The notes under the pieces were generated by a model. It searched no databases, was not told where the DNA came from, and saw only the letters and a list, made by a program, of their open reading frames with translations. Below are positions 35,142 through 44,655 of a stretch of 64,000 nucleotides of DNA, one piece after another. Both the position numbers and the translations under genes were made by a program. The first letter of the stretch is position 1. Each line of letters opens with the position of its first letter. The stretch is taken from the NCBI RefSeq assembly GCF_008727875.1, contig NZ_VTWS01000008.1, forward strand, positions 124,001 to 188,000, written 5' to 3'. Source of the stretch: Larkinella humicola. Lineage in GTDB: Bacteria > Bacteroidota > Bacteroidia > Cytophagales > Spirosomataceae.

Positions 35142-36731
35142 CTACGGTCCGACGCTTCCGCCAACCTTCGTCACCATACTGCTCGTGGTGAACGTGGTGG
35201 ATTGCGTTCCCAACGTGTAGGTTCCGCTCGTATACAACCCGTTTAGGTTGGTACCCCCGGTTACGCTCCCGCCCGAATACACCTTGTACGACTGACCGGT
35301 TTTCAGTTTCGGACTCGAAAACAGCATCGTCGTGTAGGTTTTCGGAATCAGGAAGGTCAACACTTCGGCGCCCTCGCCCGACTGAATGTGCATCAACTGG
35401 TTGGCAGATCCTCCGCCGAGCAGGACCGAAGGCTGGGTGCTGACACTCGCCGTTGGCGTACTGGTTGCACCGGCCACACCGACCGCAATGCCGCCGGTTA
35501 TTTTGAACGTATTCCGGTCGCAGTCAAACCCTTCTTCGGGAGCAGAAGCACCCACAGAGACGGTTTTCCCTCCGGTGATGGTGATCTTTCCGTTCGAGTC
35601 AATGCCGTCATTGGAGGTGCTGTAGGCATATACCGTACCGCCGTTGATGTAGATGAACGTTCCGGCATTGATGCCATCGTCTTTCGTTTTGGCAATGATG
35701 TTTCCGTTATTGATCGTCAGAACACTCTTGCTCTCAATGCCCTCTCCGGCCGACGAGTTGATCGTAATGGTGCCGCCATTGATGGTGAGATACGGGTCGA
35801 TCGTCGTGTCGGTGTCGTACGAAGCTGCGATGCCTTTATCCACCACATTGATCGTGAACGTGCCGCCGTTGATGACGATGTAGCCTTCTTCGCACTGTAT
35901 TCCATCGCCCAGCGTGGTCATCGTAACCGTGCCGCCGTCGGCAATAAAGGCGTCATTGGTATGAATTCCGTCGGATGCGGCACTGGTGATGGTAATGGTT
36001 CCGCTGATCAGCCGGATGTAATCGTCGCTGGCAATCGCGTGTTTGTAATTTCCTTTCAGGCTCAGGCTTCCGTTGCCGCTGAAGATCATCTGCCCTTCAC
36101 TGAACAGCGTCGCTTTCATGTCTTCCGTACTGCTGTCGGTATACGTCGCGCCGTCCGTCAGCGAGTTGGTGGTGTTGTCGGCCAGCACAATGAAGGCTCT
36201 TTTCTCCGACTGGATGTTGATGGCGGGGCCGTCGGCATTCGTCATGTTGACCCCGTTCAGCGTCAGTTTGAATTTCTTATCGGAGTAAATTTTGACCGAA
36301 CCGTTCGTCGTGGTTCCGGCCAGCACAAAGTCGACGCCCGTTGCAGTGGAAGTAATGACGACATCGCCGTTGGTCTGAGCAATCGATACGCCATTGCCCG
36401 CCAGGGGATTGGAAATGCTGACCGTCGTGCCAAACGTAATGCTAACGGTGGACGAAAACGTCGAGTTCGCCAGCAAATCATCCGCATTGGCCGCCTTGTC
36501 GGTATTGCCTTCCGGCGTTGCGGAGGAGGTGGTCGTGCTGTCGATGGCAACGGAGCTGCCGGTGGTGGTGCCGGTTCCGGTGGTGCCCGTTCCGGTTGGC
36601 GTTAGGTCCTCGCTTTCTTTGGAGCAGGCAAACAACAGGGCCATCAATAAAAGTTTGGGACCCAGGCCAACGACGCGTTTTACAGACGGTTTCTCTAAAA
36701 CTCTCTTTAAAATTAGTTGGTGTCTCATCAT
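35142..36731 (-). CDS. Polysaccharide-binding lipoprotein (Cthe_2159-like)
   Basis: Lipoprotein of 529 residues. The lipobox FAC lies at about residues 34-36 and is followed by SKESED. The mature part has a low-complexity Thr/Gly linker (about 45-75) and then a right-handed beta-helix with many repeats of the type DDGINAGTFIYINGGTVY and SNDGIDSNGKITITGG, typical of PF14262. The family binds polysaccharide, often with Ca2+ bound by Asp-rich turns. Two start codons lie side by side (36731 and 36728). It is transcribed before the SGNH esterase gene with 107 bp between. Confidence 0.85.
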   Translation of the reverse strand: MMRHQLILKRVLEKPSVKRVVGLGPKLLLMALLFACSKESEDLTPTGTGTTGTGTTTGSSVAIDSTTTSSATPEGNTDKAANADDLLANSTFSSTVSITFGTTVSISNPLAGNGVSIAQTNGDVVITSTATGVDFVLAGTTTNGSVKIYSDKKFKLTLNGVNMTNADGPAINIQSEKRAFIVLADNTTNSLTDGATYTDSSTEDMKATLFSEGQMIFSGNGSLSLKGNYKHAIASDDYIRLISGTITITSAASDGIHTNDAFIADGGTVTMTTLGDGIQCEEGYIVINGGTFTINVVDKGIAASYDTDTTIDPYLTINGGTITINSSAGEGIESKSVLTINNGNIIAKTKDDGINAGTFIYINGGTVYAYSTSNDGIDSNGKITITGGKTVSVGASAPEEGFDCDRNTFKITGGIAVGVAGATSTPTASVSTQPSVLLGGGSANQLMHIQSGEGAEVLTFLIPKTYTTMLFSSPKLKTGQSYKVYSGGSVTGGTNLNGLYTSGTYTLGTQSTTFTTSSMVTKVGGSVGP

Positions 36732-36976
36732 TGTGATTATGGATTGGAAGACTCACTGCTAAACCGATACGCGCATCGCCCCCCAAACGTTGCCGTAACC
36801 AACACATTTGAGGTGAACAGGTCGAATGTGTCGGTTTTGATCGACCCAGCGGTGTTTATACCAGAAATGAAAATTAGACTCAACTCATAAAATTTTGAAT
36901 TATATTACCGAAACAAGTTTAAAACCGCGCCCTAAACCCACTCTTTTACGGTGAGCTTCCTGGCTCACAGGACTGC
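36732..36976. other. Divergent intergenic region
   Basis: 245 bp between the polysaccharide-binding lipoprotein and the glycosidase-like gene, with AT-rich stretches near 36860-36930 that likely hold promoters. No clear TAnnTTTG box, riboswitch or RNA gene was seen. Confidence 0.5.
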
Positions 36977-39151
36977 ATGGAAAGACGAGATTTTATAAAA
37001 ACCGCCGGTCTCCTCGGTAGTACCTATGCCCTTTCCGGGTCTTTCACGCTGGCAAAACCGGCTAACCCGGTGCCGCCCGCCAACGCATTCTGGCTCGACG
37101 GGCCGATGCGGTGGGCGCAACTGGCTTTTGTGGAACGCGATCCGGGGCATTACGACCCCGATTTTTGGCTCCGGTACTTCAAGCGGATTCATGCCGATGG
37201 TGCCCTATTGAGTGCTGGTGGCGTCGTGGCCTTTTACCCAACCCAGGTTCCGCTGCACCACCGAAGCGATTTTCTGGGCAATTCCGACACCCTCGGTTTT
37301 TTGGTGGAAGGCTGCAAAAAACAGGGCATGAAAATCATGCTCCGCACCGATCCCCACGCGGCCCGGCAGAATGTCTACGACGCCCACCCCGACTGGATCG
37401 CGGTCAACGCAGACGGGGCAAAACGCCGTCACTGGGCCAATCCGGATTTGTGGGTAACCTGCTCCTTAGGGCCCTACAACTTCGAGTTTATGCCACAGGT
37501 GAACCGGGAAATCATGGAACGGTTTCAGCCGGAAGGCATTTTCTCCAACCGCTGGGCGGGCCACGACATTTGTTACTGCGAACATTGCCAGCGTAATTTC
37601 AAAGCGGCATCCGGCCTGACATTGCCCCAAAAAGTAGAAAAACTGGATCTGACGTACCGGAAATGGGCGGATTGGCGGATGAAACGACTGCGGGAATTGT
37701 GGGCGCTCTGGGATGCCGGCATCCGCAAACAGAAGGCGACATCCCGGTTTATTCCCAACGGTTTTCCCGACAAAATCGTGACCGGCAAAGAAGCCGACCT
37801 CTTTTTTGCCGATCAACAGGCCCGGCGCGGACTGATGGCGCCCTGGTCGAATGGAAAAGGCGCGAAAGAGCTGCGTTCAACGCTGGGATTAAAACCGCTG
37901 ATCGGCATTTTCAGTGTGGGCATCGAGGAAGAATTTCGCTGGAAAGACTCGGTGCAGAACGACGCCGAAATCCGGATCTGGGTGGCCGAAGGAACCGCCA
38001 ACGGCATGCGTCCGTGTTTCGTCAAGTTTGGGGGCGACATCTACGACAAACGTTGGATGGAAGCCGTTGCGAAGTTGTATGAAGGCTACCACAAAAATGA
38101 AGCGTATCTGCGCAACACGGCCCCGATGGCGCGGGTCGGCCTGGTGTATTCCGAGCAAACCGACCGCAATTATGGCGGGAAACCCTGGCAACAGAAGAGT
38201 GGCGACCACCTCGACGGCCTGTACCACGCGCTGGTGGAAAGTCGGATTCCGTTCGATATGGTGAACGACCGGCTGCTGACACCCGACGATCTGAAGCGGT
38301 TTAAACTCCTGGTTTTACCCAATATTGCGGCCCTTTCCGATAGGCAATGCCAGCAATTGCAGGCCTTTGTAGACCAGGGAGGCAGTCTGGTCGCGACCTT
38401 TGAAACCTCCTTGTATGACGAAGAAGGCCAGCCGCGGCCCGACTTCGGACTGGCCGGTTTGTTCGGAGTTTCATACGCTCAGAAAGTGGAAGGCCCCATG
38501 CGGAACAGCTACCTGCAACTGCGGCACGACACCCAAAACAGTCAGACGCAACGGATTCTAAAGGGACTGGATGATACGCCCCGAATTATCAACGCGATTT
38601 ATAAAGTCGATGTAAAGCCCACGGTTTCGTTTCCCAGCCCGGTTACGCTCATTCCGACGTATCCGGATTTGCCGATGGAAGACGTCTATCCACGGATTGC
38701 CGAAACCGATACGCGGGAGTTGTATTTGCGGCAGGTCGGTAAAGGCCGGGTTGCCTACATTCCCGGCGACCTGGACCGCTCGTTCTGGCAACTCATGGCT
38801 ACCGATCACGGTCAACTCCTGAGCAACGTTCTGCACTGGGCACTCGACGAGGAACCGGTTGCCACCGTAACGGGTCCAGGAGTGCTGGATGTGACGGTAT
38901 GGCGGCAGGCCAACTCCCTAACGGTTCATCTGGTCAATCTGACGAATCCGATGATGATGAAGGGGCCTTTCCGGGAACTGATCCCGGTCGAAGCGCAGGT
39001 GAGCGTGCCGGTTCCGGCAGGGGCAAAAGTGACGGGCGTGAAACTGCTGATGAGCGATCAGAAACCGAAATTTGAGTTAAAGAATGGTAAAGTGTCGGTG
39101 AGCGTGCCGCGGATTCTCGATCACGAAATCGTCGCGCTGGACTTGGTTTGA
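36977..39151 (+). CDS. Tat-exported glycoside-hydrolase-like protein with beta-galactosidase trimerisation domain
   Basis: Protein of 724 residues. The N-terminus MERRDFIKTAGLLGS has a Tat-type signal (RRDF). An (alpha/beta)8-barrel domain (about 45-395) resembles hypothetical glycosyl hydrolase family 6 (GHL6), with EGIFSNRWAGHDICYCEHCQ; acidic residues in this region could be catalytic. A trimerisation-like Rossmann domain follows (about 400-620; PNIAALSDRQCQQLQAFVDQ) and a C-terminal beta domain. The substrate is not known. It converges on the M28 peptidase gene across a long inverted repeat. Confidence 0.8.
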   Translation: MERRDFIKTAGLLGSTYALSGSFTLAKPANPVPPANAFWLDGPMRWAQLAFVERDPGHYDPDFWLRYFKRIHADGALLSAGGVVAFYPTQVPLHHRSDFLGNSDTLGFLVEGCKKQGMKIMLRTDPHAARQNVYDAHPDWIAVNADGAKRRHWANPDLWVTCSLGPYNFEFMPQVNREIMERFQPEGIFSNRWAGHDICYCEHCQRNFKAASGLTLPQKVEKLDLTYRKWADWRMKRLRELWALWDAGIRKQKATSRFIPNGFPDKIVTGKEADLFFADQQARRGLMAPWSNGKGAKELRSTLGLKPLIGIFSVGIEEEFRWKDSVQNDAEIRIWVAEGTANGMRPCFVKFGGDIYDKRWMEAVAKLYEGYHKNEAYLRNTAPMARVGLVYSEQTDRNYGGKPWQQKSGDHLDGLYHALVESRIPFDMVNDRLLTPDDLKRFKLLVLPNIAALSDRQCQQLQAFVDQGGSLVATFETSLYDEEGQPRPDFGLAGLFGVSYAQKVEGPMRNSYLQLRHDTQNSQTQRILKGLDDTPRIINAIYKVDVKPTVSFPSPVTLIPTYPDLPMEDVYPRIAETDTRELYLRQVGKGRVAYIPGDLDRSFWQLMATDHGQLLSNVLHWALDEEPVATVTGPGVLDVTVWRQANSLTVHLVNLTNPMMMKGPFRELIPVEAQVSVPVPAGAKVTGVKLLMSDQKPKFELKNGKVSVSVPRILDHEIVALDLV

Positions 39152-39152
39152 A

Positions 39153-39263
39153 AGAGTTGTTTCGCGGAGTTGAGCGGAGAAGAAAGAAGTTTAGCAGAGT
39201 TTAAATTTATTTTTTCTCTGCTAAACTCTCTTTTTCTCCGCTCAACTCCGCGAAACAACTCTC
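39153..39263. terminator. Long inverted repeat between convergent genes
   Basis: The arm 39153-39199 is nearly the reverse complement of 39217-39263 (about 46 bp, few mismatches). Words such as TTTCGCGGAGTTGAGCGGAG and TTTAGCAGAG are mirrored. The loop is AT-rich. The repeat likely terminates both converging transcripts. Confidence 0.85.
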
Positions 39264-39267
39264 AAAC

Positions 39268-40629
39268 TCACAATCCGTATTGATCCAGCAAATACACCAA
39301 CGCCGTCATCGAAGCCGCACCCAGTTCCAGTTCCCGCTTGTTGATCGCTTCGAAATTGTCGATTCCCGTGTGGTGAAAATCGAAATACCGCTGGGAATCC
39401 GGCTTGAAACCGAACAAAACCGTCCCCAGTTGCGCCAGAGGGCCAATGTCTGCCCCGCCCGAACCCGCACCGATTTCGTGCAGTCCGTAGGGCGCAAATA
39501 GCGGTTTCCACGGCATCACGTTGGCCCGTTGCTGCGCCGTTCCGACGATGCCGAAGCCCCGGGGTGTAAAACCGCCGTTGTCGGACTCGACGGCGGCAAT
39601 GTGTTTCTCGTTGTTCTTTTTGGCGTAATCTGCATAGCCGACTCCGCCCCGCAACCCGTTTTCCTCGTTCATGAACATCACCGCCCGAAGCGTGCGTTTG
39701 GGTTTGATTCCCAAGGCCTTGAAAGTTCGCAACACATCGATGGACTGCACGCAGCCGGAGCCGTCGTCGTGTGCGCCCTGGGCCAGATCCCAGGAATCCA
39801 GGTGGCCGCCCACGACGATGATTTCATCCGGTTTTTCCGAGCCTTTGATTTCCCCCACCACGTTGTAGGATTTGGCGTCGGGCAGGGTTTCACAATTCTG
39901 TTTGAAGTAAAACGTCAGGTTTGCATTCTCTTTCAGCGACTTACTGAGCAACTCGGCTCCGTTGGTGCTGATGGCCGCCGTCGGAATCAGCGGTACCCCC
40001 GTCGCGTAGCGCATTCCGCCCGTGTGCGGATTGTCGTCCAGCACGGTGGTCATCGAACGAACAATAGCCCCCACTGCGCCGAGTTTGCCGGCTTCGTTCG
40101 CACCATTGGCCCGTTGTTCAACCGCCCCGGCGTAGGCTTCAAAGGTGTTCAGTTTGGTCGGGTCCATCGGGCGGTTGTAAAACACGATCTTGCCTTTTAC
40201 CTTTTCCGGCCCCAAATCCCGCAATTCCTGAAAGCTCTTTACCTCAATCACCTGGGCTTCAACGCCTTTTGGAGCCGTGGCTACCGAACCGCCCAGAGCC
40301 GCAATCGGTACGGTTATTTTTTGTTTCCCGTTCCGGATATACGCTACTTCTTTGGCACCGCGAACCCAGTGCGGCACCATCACTTCCTGCAAAAACACCC
40401 GGTCGAACCCCTCCTTTTCCATCAGCTGCTTCGACCAGTCGACGGCTTTCTGCGCGCCTTCCGAACCGCTCAGGCGTGGACCAATCTTCTGGGTCAACTC
40501 ACGCAGCCATTCGTACGACGGACTGTTGGTCAGGATTTCGTTGTAGATTTTGCGAATCGTAACGGAGTCGGTCGACTGCGCATGGACACCGGTTGCAAAC
40601 AGACAGAAAGCAAGAAGTAGTTTTTTCAT
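39268..40629 (-). CDS. Exported M28-family metallopeptidase
   Basis: Zinc peptidase of 453 residues with signal peptide (MKKLLLAFCLFATGVHAQ). A protease-associated-type insert is likely at about 100-250. The di-zinc site is visible: His in VVGGHLDSWD, bridging Asp in GAHDDGSG, catalytic Glu pair in FMNEENG, Asp in ESDNGG, and His in HHTGIDNF. It probably acts as a periplasmic aminopeptidase or carboxypeptidase in peptide use. The gene has its own start region and ends at the long inverted repeat. Confidence 0.92.
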   Translation of the reverse strand: MKKLLLAFCLFATGVHAQSTDSVTIRKIYNEILTNSPSYEWLRELTQKIGPRLSGSEGAQKAVDWSKQLMEKEGFDRVFLQEVMVPHWVRGAKEVAYIRNGKQKITVPIAALGGSVATAPKGVEAQVIEVKSFQELRDLGPEKVKGKIVFYNRPMDPTKLNTFEAYAGAVEQRANGANEAGKLGAVGAIVRSMTTVLDDNPHTGGMRYATGVPLIPTAAISTNGAELLSKSLKENANLTFYFKQNCETLPDAKSYNVVGEIKGSEKPDEIIVVGGHLDSWDLAQGAHDDGSGCVQSIDVLRTFKALGIKPKRTLRAVMFMNEENGLRGGVGYADYAKKNNEKHIAAVESDNGGFTPRGFGIVGTAQQRANVMPWKPLFAPYGLHEIGAGSGGADIGPLAQLGTVLFGFKPDSQRYFDFHHTGIDNFEAINKRELELGAASMTALVYLLDQYGL

Positions 40630-40649
40630 CTCGGGACGGGGTATCTCCT

Positions 40650-40687
40650 AAAAAAAGAAAACCCGGCCTGATTTCCAAAGCCGGGTT
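40650..40687 (-). terminator. Rho-independent terminator of the DUF4932 gene
   Basis: On the minus strand AACCCGGC pairs with GCCGGGTT (40687-40680 with 40667-40660), then a T-rich tract follows (TTTCTTTTTTT). It ends the transcript that runs leftward from 41897. Confidence 0.88.
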
Positions 40688-40727
40688 GAAAGTTATGCAA
40701 TTCGTCCAATTGGTTATCCGGGAATTG

Positions 40728-41897
40728 CTATTCGGTTGACTTTTCAGAAACGGTTTTCACTAACTTCTTCATCGCGGTTTCTACTACCTGCTGGTAAGAG
40801 CGCGTTCGGATCTTGTTGTATACTTCCAATTCCTCCACGATCGCAGGCAGGTAAATAAATTTTCGATCTTCGATGTAATGGGTTTTTAACCGTTGCGCAT
40901 CGGCATGATTACCAAGATTTTGAGCGATTATGATCTCCCCGGCCCGTACAAAGTGTTCGTATAAACAGGCCTTCCAACGGGTATAGCCCTGATTGGCCAT
41001 GTCACTCTTAATGGGTATGAAAAGCGTTTCCGTTCCGGTAATGAGTTCCGGGGGGAGCTGGTCGATAGCGGGGTTGACAAACGAATGGCCAAACTCATGC
41101 GTACTAAGTTCCAATAGGTGTTTTCTGTCGTCAAAGCCCATATCTACATTGGATTCATTGCTAAAGTTTTGAAGTCCGAAAGGACCAAAGACGTGAAAAA
41201 TTAGGGTTTTATCCTGTAACGTATGGCTGACTCCAAATCCCATACCCGTAGGGATGGTAAGGCTCGGTACCAAGGTGTACCGGTCAAAACGTTGCCCATA
41301 GAAATCTTCCAGGGCGGGAATGAACCGTTTATCCGGCAGGCCCTTTTTCACCTGAGCCAAAGCGTTAGCATACTTGCTTTGATTCTGCCGGAAGTAGGTA
41401 TCAAAATCGACTTCCCGATAGAGTTGGTTCATCGCTTCAATAAAAAGAGCAACGTTCTTTCTGGCTTCTTCCGGGTCTCTTTTTGCGGAAAACCGGAGGT
41501 AAGCGCTTTCTCTTATCTCATCTTTCAGTTTGGCATGGGGGAAATCGTCCAGTTGGATCAACAGATGAATCAAATAATCCAGCCAAATGTTCTCGGCAAA
41601 AGCCACCACAACAGCCAGGTGTTTGCTGTGCTCGTAGGTTTTGTAGTGTCGGTATAGGCTAAGCCCGTAGCCATACCAGTCCCTTTTTCGGATCGCGCGT
41701 CCTCGCAAATAGGTATCGTTATTTTCCAACTGACGGCCTTCATAGCCCAGGAAATACGCAAAACCCAACAGCTCTACATTCCGATTGGTTTGTATTTGAA
41801 TGGTGGGAACGGTGCGGTCAGGGAAACCGTTGGACTGCTGACCGAAAATAAAGGGCGACCAGACGAAGGCCGCCAGAACGAACACTAGCTTTTGCAT
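40728..41897 (-). CDS. DUF4932-type zinc metalloprotease-like protein
   Basis: Exported protein of 389 residues. The ATG at 41897 opens a signal peptide (MQKLVFVLAAFVWSPFIFGQ); a longer frame starts ten codons upstream. The motif STHEFGHSFVNPAID is a HExxH zinc site, with Glu of GTETLF as a possible third ligand. The chain otherwise matches DUF4932 (PTIQIQTNRNVELLGFAYFL near the N-terminus). Its natural substrate is unknown. It follows the AraC-type regulator with an inverted repeat between. Confidence 0.85.
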   Translation of the reverse strand: MQKLVFVLAAFVWSPFIFGQQSNGFPDRTVPTIQIQTNRNVELLGFAYFLGYEGRQLENNDTYLRGRAIRKRDWYGYGLSLYRHYKTYEHSKHLAVVVAFAENIWLDYLIHLLIQLDDFPHAKLKDEIRESAYLRFSAKRDPEEARKNVALFIEAMNQLYREVDFDTYFRQNQSKYANALAQVKKGLPDKRFIPALEDFYGQRFDRYTLVPSLTIPTGMGFGVSHTLQDKTLIFHVFGPFGLQNFSNESNVDMGFDDRKHLLELSTHEFGHSFVNPAIDQLPPELITGTETLFIPIKSDMANQGYTRWKACLYEHFVRAGEIIIAQNLGNHADAQRLKTHYIEDRKFIYLPAIVEELEVYNKIRTRSYQQVVETAMKKLVKTVSEKSTE

Positions 41898-41948
41898 GAC
41901 TGAAGATTGAACCGTTGATGGAAACACAAATCAACTCATTCCAGCGTC

Positions 41949-42007
41949 GTCATGCGCTCGGAAACGGTTTTCCGGACGTCCGGAATCGTGTTTCCGGACG
42001 TTATGAC
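41949..42007. repeat. Inverted repeat with CCGGACGTCCGG core
   Basis: The perfect palindrome TCCGGACGTCCGGA lies in the middle, and GTCAT...GGAAAC (41949-41965) is mirrored by GTTTCC...ATGAC (41990-42007). It lies between the AraC-type regulator stop and the DUF4932 gene. Confidence 0.7.
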
Positions 42008-42041
42008 CCCTGATAGGAGCCCGTAAGGTTGTTGACTATCC

Positions 42042-43130
42042 TTATTTTTTAACCAGCAGGAAGTGTGATGGCGCTTGTCCGGTGTGGTGTTTAAATACCT
42101 GATTGAACGTTGATTTCGAATTAAATCCCGCTTCAAGGGCCAGGGCCAGTAAGGTTTTGTGGTGTTCTGCCGGATCGTTCAGTTTTCGAATGACGGCCTC
42201 CACCCGAAAGCCATTGACAAAATGAGTAAAGTTTGCAGCACACCGGGTGTTGATCAGATACGACACATACCGGGGCGGTAGCTGGAGCCGTTTGGCCACG
42301 TCCTCCACCGTCAATTTCGATTGCGTATAGAGGGCGTCCTGCCGGAAGAGCGTCTGCAACCGTTCCAGTTGTTTCGTATCATCATAGTGATGGAATTCAA
42401 CCTTTTCCGACGATTTTACATCAGGAAGAACAGGCAGGGTAAAAAAGACGGGATTGGCATACCCGATATAGCCGAAGGCAAACAAAAACAGGGTCAGCAC
42501 GATTTCCAGACCCGCAAAAACCGGCCATTCCAATAGGACGCCAGCGGCCCAGATAACCGTCGTAAGCAGCAGAAAACAAAACAGGCTATACAGCCGCACA
42601 AACAAACTGAATGACAACCGGAATGCGTGCTCTTTCAACGATCGGTGAAAAAAGACCAGTTTCCGTCCATAAAACCAAAGGGCGATGGCGGTGCCAAAAA
42701 TCGGCAGGAGTTCCGTAACCAGAAACCAGCCTGAATTATCGAGCAGCGAAGGCAATGGTGCTCCGGTAGACCGGCGGTAGAAACTCCAGCCAGACCGCAC
42801 GAGCACTTCCACAACCGCAGGCAGGTAAAAGAGCCAGTCTTTTTGCCGAAAGGCATAACCAGGCGTCGTCGTTAATTGGGCCAAGAACCAGACCGACGGA
42901 GGCAATAACAGGTACGATTGCAGATTCCAAAACGGAATAGAAGCAGGCGAGCTATGATACCGCACCTGCATACCCCAGGCGTTGAGCAGTTCGAGCGCGA
43001 GGACATAAAGAATAAGGCCCAGGAACAGGTTCGACCGTTCCTGGCGCAATCCTTTCACGACCAATGCCAAACTGAGCAGTAACCCTTGCCCGGAGGCCAA
43101 AAGAAAGGCAATCGCTTTCCCGGTTTCCAT
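42042..43130 (-). CDS. AraC-family regulator with seven-helix membrane domain
   Basis: Membrane-bound regulator of 362 residues. The first ~230 residues hold about seven hydrophobic helices and the C-terminal ~100 residues are an AraC helix-turn-helix domain (LTVEDVAKRLQLPPRYVSYLI, ALEAGFNSKSTFNQVFKHHTGQAPSHF). The ATG 43130-43128 overlaps the TGA of the dihydrolipoyl dehydrogenase gene (TGATG), so translation is coupled; a GTG one codon earlier is possible. Such regulators sense an unknown signal through the membrane part. Confidence 0.88.
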   Translation of the reverse strand: METGKAIAFLLASGQGLLLSLALVVKGLRQERSNLFLGLILYVLALELLNAWGMQVRYHSSPASIPFWNLQSYLLLPPSVWFLAQLTTTPGYAFRQKDWLFYLPAVVEVLVRSGWSFYRRSTGAPLPSLLDNSGWFLVTELLPIFGTAIALWFYGRKLVFFHRSLKEHAFRLSFSLFVRLYSLFCFLLLTTVIWAAGVLLEWPVFAGLEIVLTLFLFAFGYIGYANPVFFTLPVLPDVKSSEKVEFHHYDDTKQLERLQTLFRQDALYTQSKLTVEDVAKRLQLPPRYVSYLINTRCAANFTHFVNGFRVEAVIRKLNDPAEHHKTLLALALEAGFNSKSTFNQVFKHHTGQAPSHFLLVKK

Positions 43131-44530
43131 CACATATGAATCGCCCGGTTATCCGTCGCTGCCAGACACGCTTCCTTGATGGCTTCCGTGTAGGTCGGGT
43201 GGGCGTGTGAAATCCGGGCGATGTCCTCTGCCGAGGCCCGGTATTCCATTGCCACAACGCATTCGGCAATCATGTCGGCCGCGCGGGCACCGATGATGTG
43301 CATGCCCAGAATTTCGTCGGTCTGTTTATCGGCCAGCACCTTCACCAAACCGTCGACATCCATCGAAGCGCGGGCACGACCCAGGGCTTTATACGGAAAC
43401 GAACCGACTTTATAGGCCTTGCCTTCCTGCTTCAGTTCCTCTTCGGTGAAGCCCACACTGGCGACTTCCGGCCAGGTGTAGACCACGCCCGGAATTAGGC
43501 GATAATTGATGTGCGGTTTCTGTCCGGCCAGAGTTTCGGCTACGAACACACCTTCCTCTTCGGCCTTGTGCGCCAGCATCGCCCCACGGATGACGTCACC
43601 GATGGCGTAGATGTTCGGGACTTTGGTTTGCAAATGATCGTTTACGTCGATGCGCCCCCGGTTGTCGGCGGCCAGTCCGGCGGCTTCGAGGTTCAGGCCG
43701 TCGGTGTAGGGACGGCGACCGACCGATACCAGGCAGTAATCACCTTCGAGCGTAATCTGTTCCCCTTTGGGCGTATCGGCTTTCACGATCACACCTTCGC
43801 CGGTATTTTCAACGCTGGTAACTTTGTGGCTGAAGTAGAAATCAGCACCCAGCTTTTTGACGGCTTTTTGCAGTTCTTTGCCCATCGTTTTGTCCATCGT
43901 CGGAATCATCGAATCGGCAAATTCCACGAACGACACTTTCGAACCGATGCGGGCATAGACCGAGCCCAGTTCGGCCCCAATCACCCCCGCCCCGATCACG
44001 ATGAGGTGTTTCGGCACTTCCTGCAACGTCAGGGCTTCGGTCGAACTGATGATGCGTTTTTTGTCGATCTGCATCGACGGAAACGAGGTTGGTTTGGAAC
44101 CGGTCGCAATGATGAAATTTTTCGCCGTAATCTGCTCTTCGCTGCCATCATCTTTCTTGACGTTCAGCGTATTGGCATCGACAAACGACCCGAATCCCTG
44201 GTGAACCGTGATTTTGTTTTTCTTCATCAGAAACGAAATCCCGGTCACATTGGCTTCCACGACACCTTCTTTCCGCCTGATCATCTGGGGCAGATCGACC
44301 TGCAAATCCGCCAGTTTAATCCCGTGTTCGGCGAAGGTATGGGCGGCATTGTAGAAATGCTCCGAAGAGTCGAGCAGGGCTTTCGACGGAATACAGCCGA
44401 CGTTAAGGCAGGTGCCGCCCAGCGTCTTGTATTTTTCCACAATGGCCGTTTTCATACCCAACTGGGCGCAGCGAATTGCGGCCACATAGCCGCCCGGCCC
44501 GGAGCCGATGACGATGACGTCGTATTGCAT
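43130..44530 (-). CDS. lpdA: Dihydrolipoyl dehydrogenase (E3)
   Basis: FAD flavoprotein of 466 residues that reoxidises lipoyl groups of 2-oxo acid dehydrogenases with NAD+. N-terminal FAD site VIGSGPGGYVAAIR, redox-active disulfide in GGTCLNVGCIPSK (Cys41 and Cys46), NAD-binding segment VIGAGVIGAELGSV, and the C-terminal His-Glu pair in SHAHPTYTEAIKEA. It follows sucA and sucB on the same strand, giving all three parts of 2-oxoglutarate dehydrogenase together, and its stop is coupled to the AraC-type gene. Confidence 0.97.
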   Translation of the reverse strand: MQYDVIVIGSGPGGYVAAIRCAQLGMKTAIVEKYKTLGGTCLNVGCIPSKALLDSSEHFYNAAHTFAEHGIKLADLQVDLPQMIRRKEGVVEANVTGISFLMKKNKITVHQGFGSFVDANTLNVKKDDGSEEQITAKNFIIATGSKPTSFPSMQIDKKRIISSTEALTLQEVPKHLIVIGAGVIGAELGSVYARIGSKVSFVEFADSMIPTMDKTMGKELQKAVKKLGADFYFSHKVTSVENTGEGVIVKADTPKGEQITLEGDYCLVSVGRRPYTDGLNLEAAGLAADNRGRIDVNDHLQTKVPNIYAIGDVIRGAMLAHKAEEEGVFVAETLAGQKPHINYRLIPGVVYTWPEVASVGFTEEELKQEGKAYKVGSFPYKALGRARASMDVDGLVKVLADKQTDEILGMHIIGARAADMIAECVVAMEYRASAEDIARISHAHPTYTEAIKEACLAATDNRAIHM

Positions 44531-44573
44531 AAATTTACAGATCTATTTGCAGGTAAATGGTCTCTATACAAAT

Positions 44574-44646
44574 GTAGGACGGAGTATAAACCGCTCTGCC
44601 AACGAGCATTTTCTGGCTCGAAAGGCGGTTTTACAATCCGTCCTAC
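44574..44646. repeat. Inverted repeat between sucB and lpdA
   Basis: GTAGGACGGA...ACCGC (44574-44594) mirrors 44625-44646 imperfectly, with an inner CGAGC/GCTCG stem (44603-44607 and 44616-44620). It may partly terminate the sucAB message upstream of lpdA. Confidence 0.7.
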
Positions 44647-44655
44647 TACTTATTC

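Noticed and set aside
35388-36605. Plus-strand open frame of 405 codons
   Set aside because: It is antisense to the polysaccharide-binding repeat protein; its length follows from the repetitive beta-helix codons.
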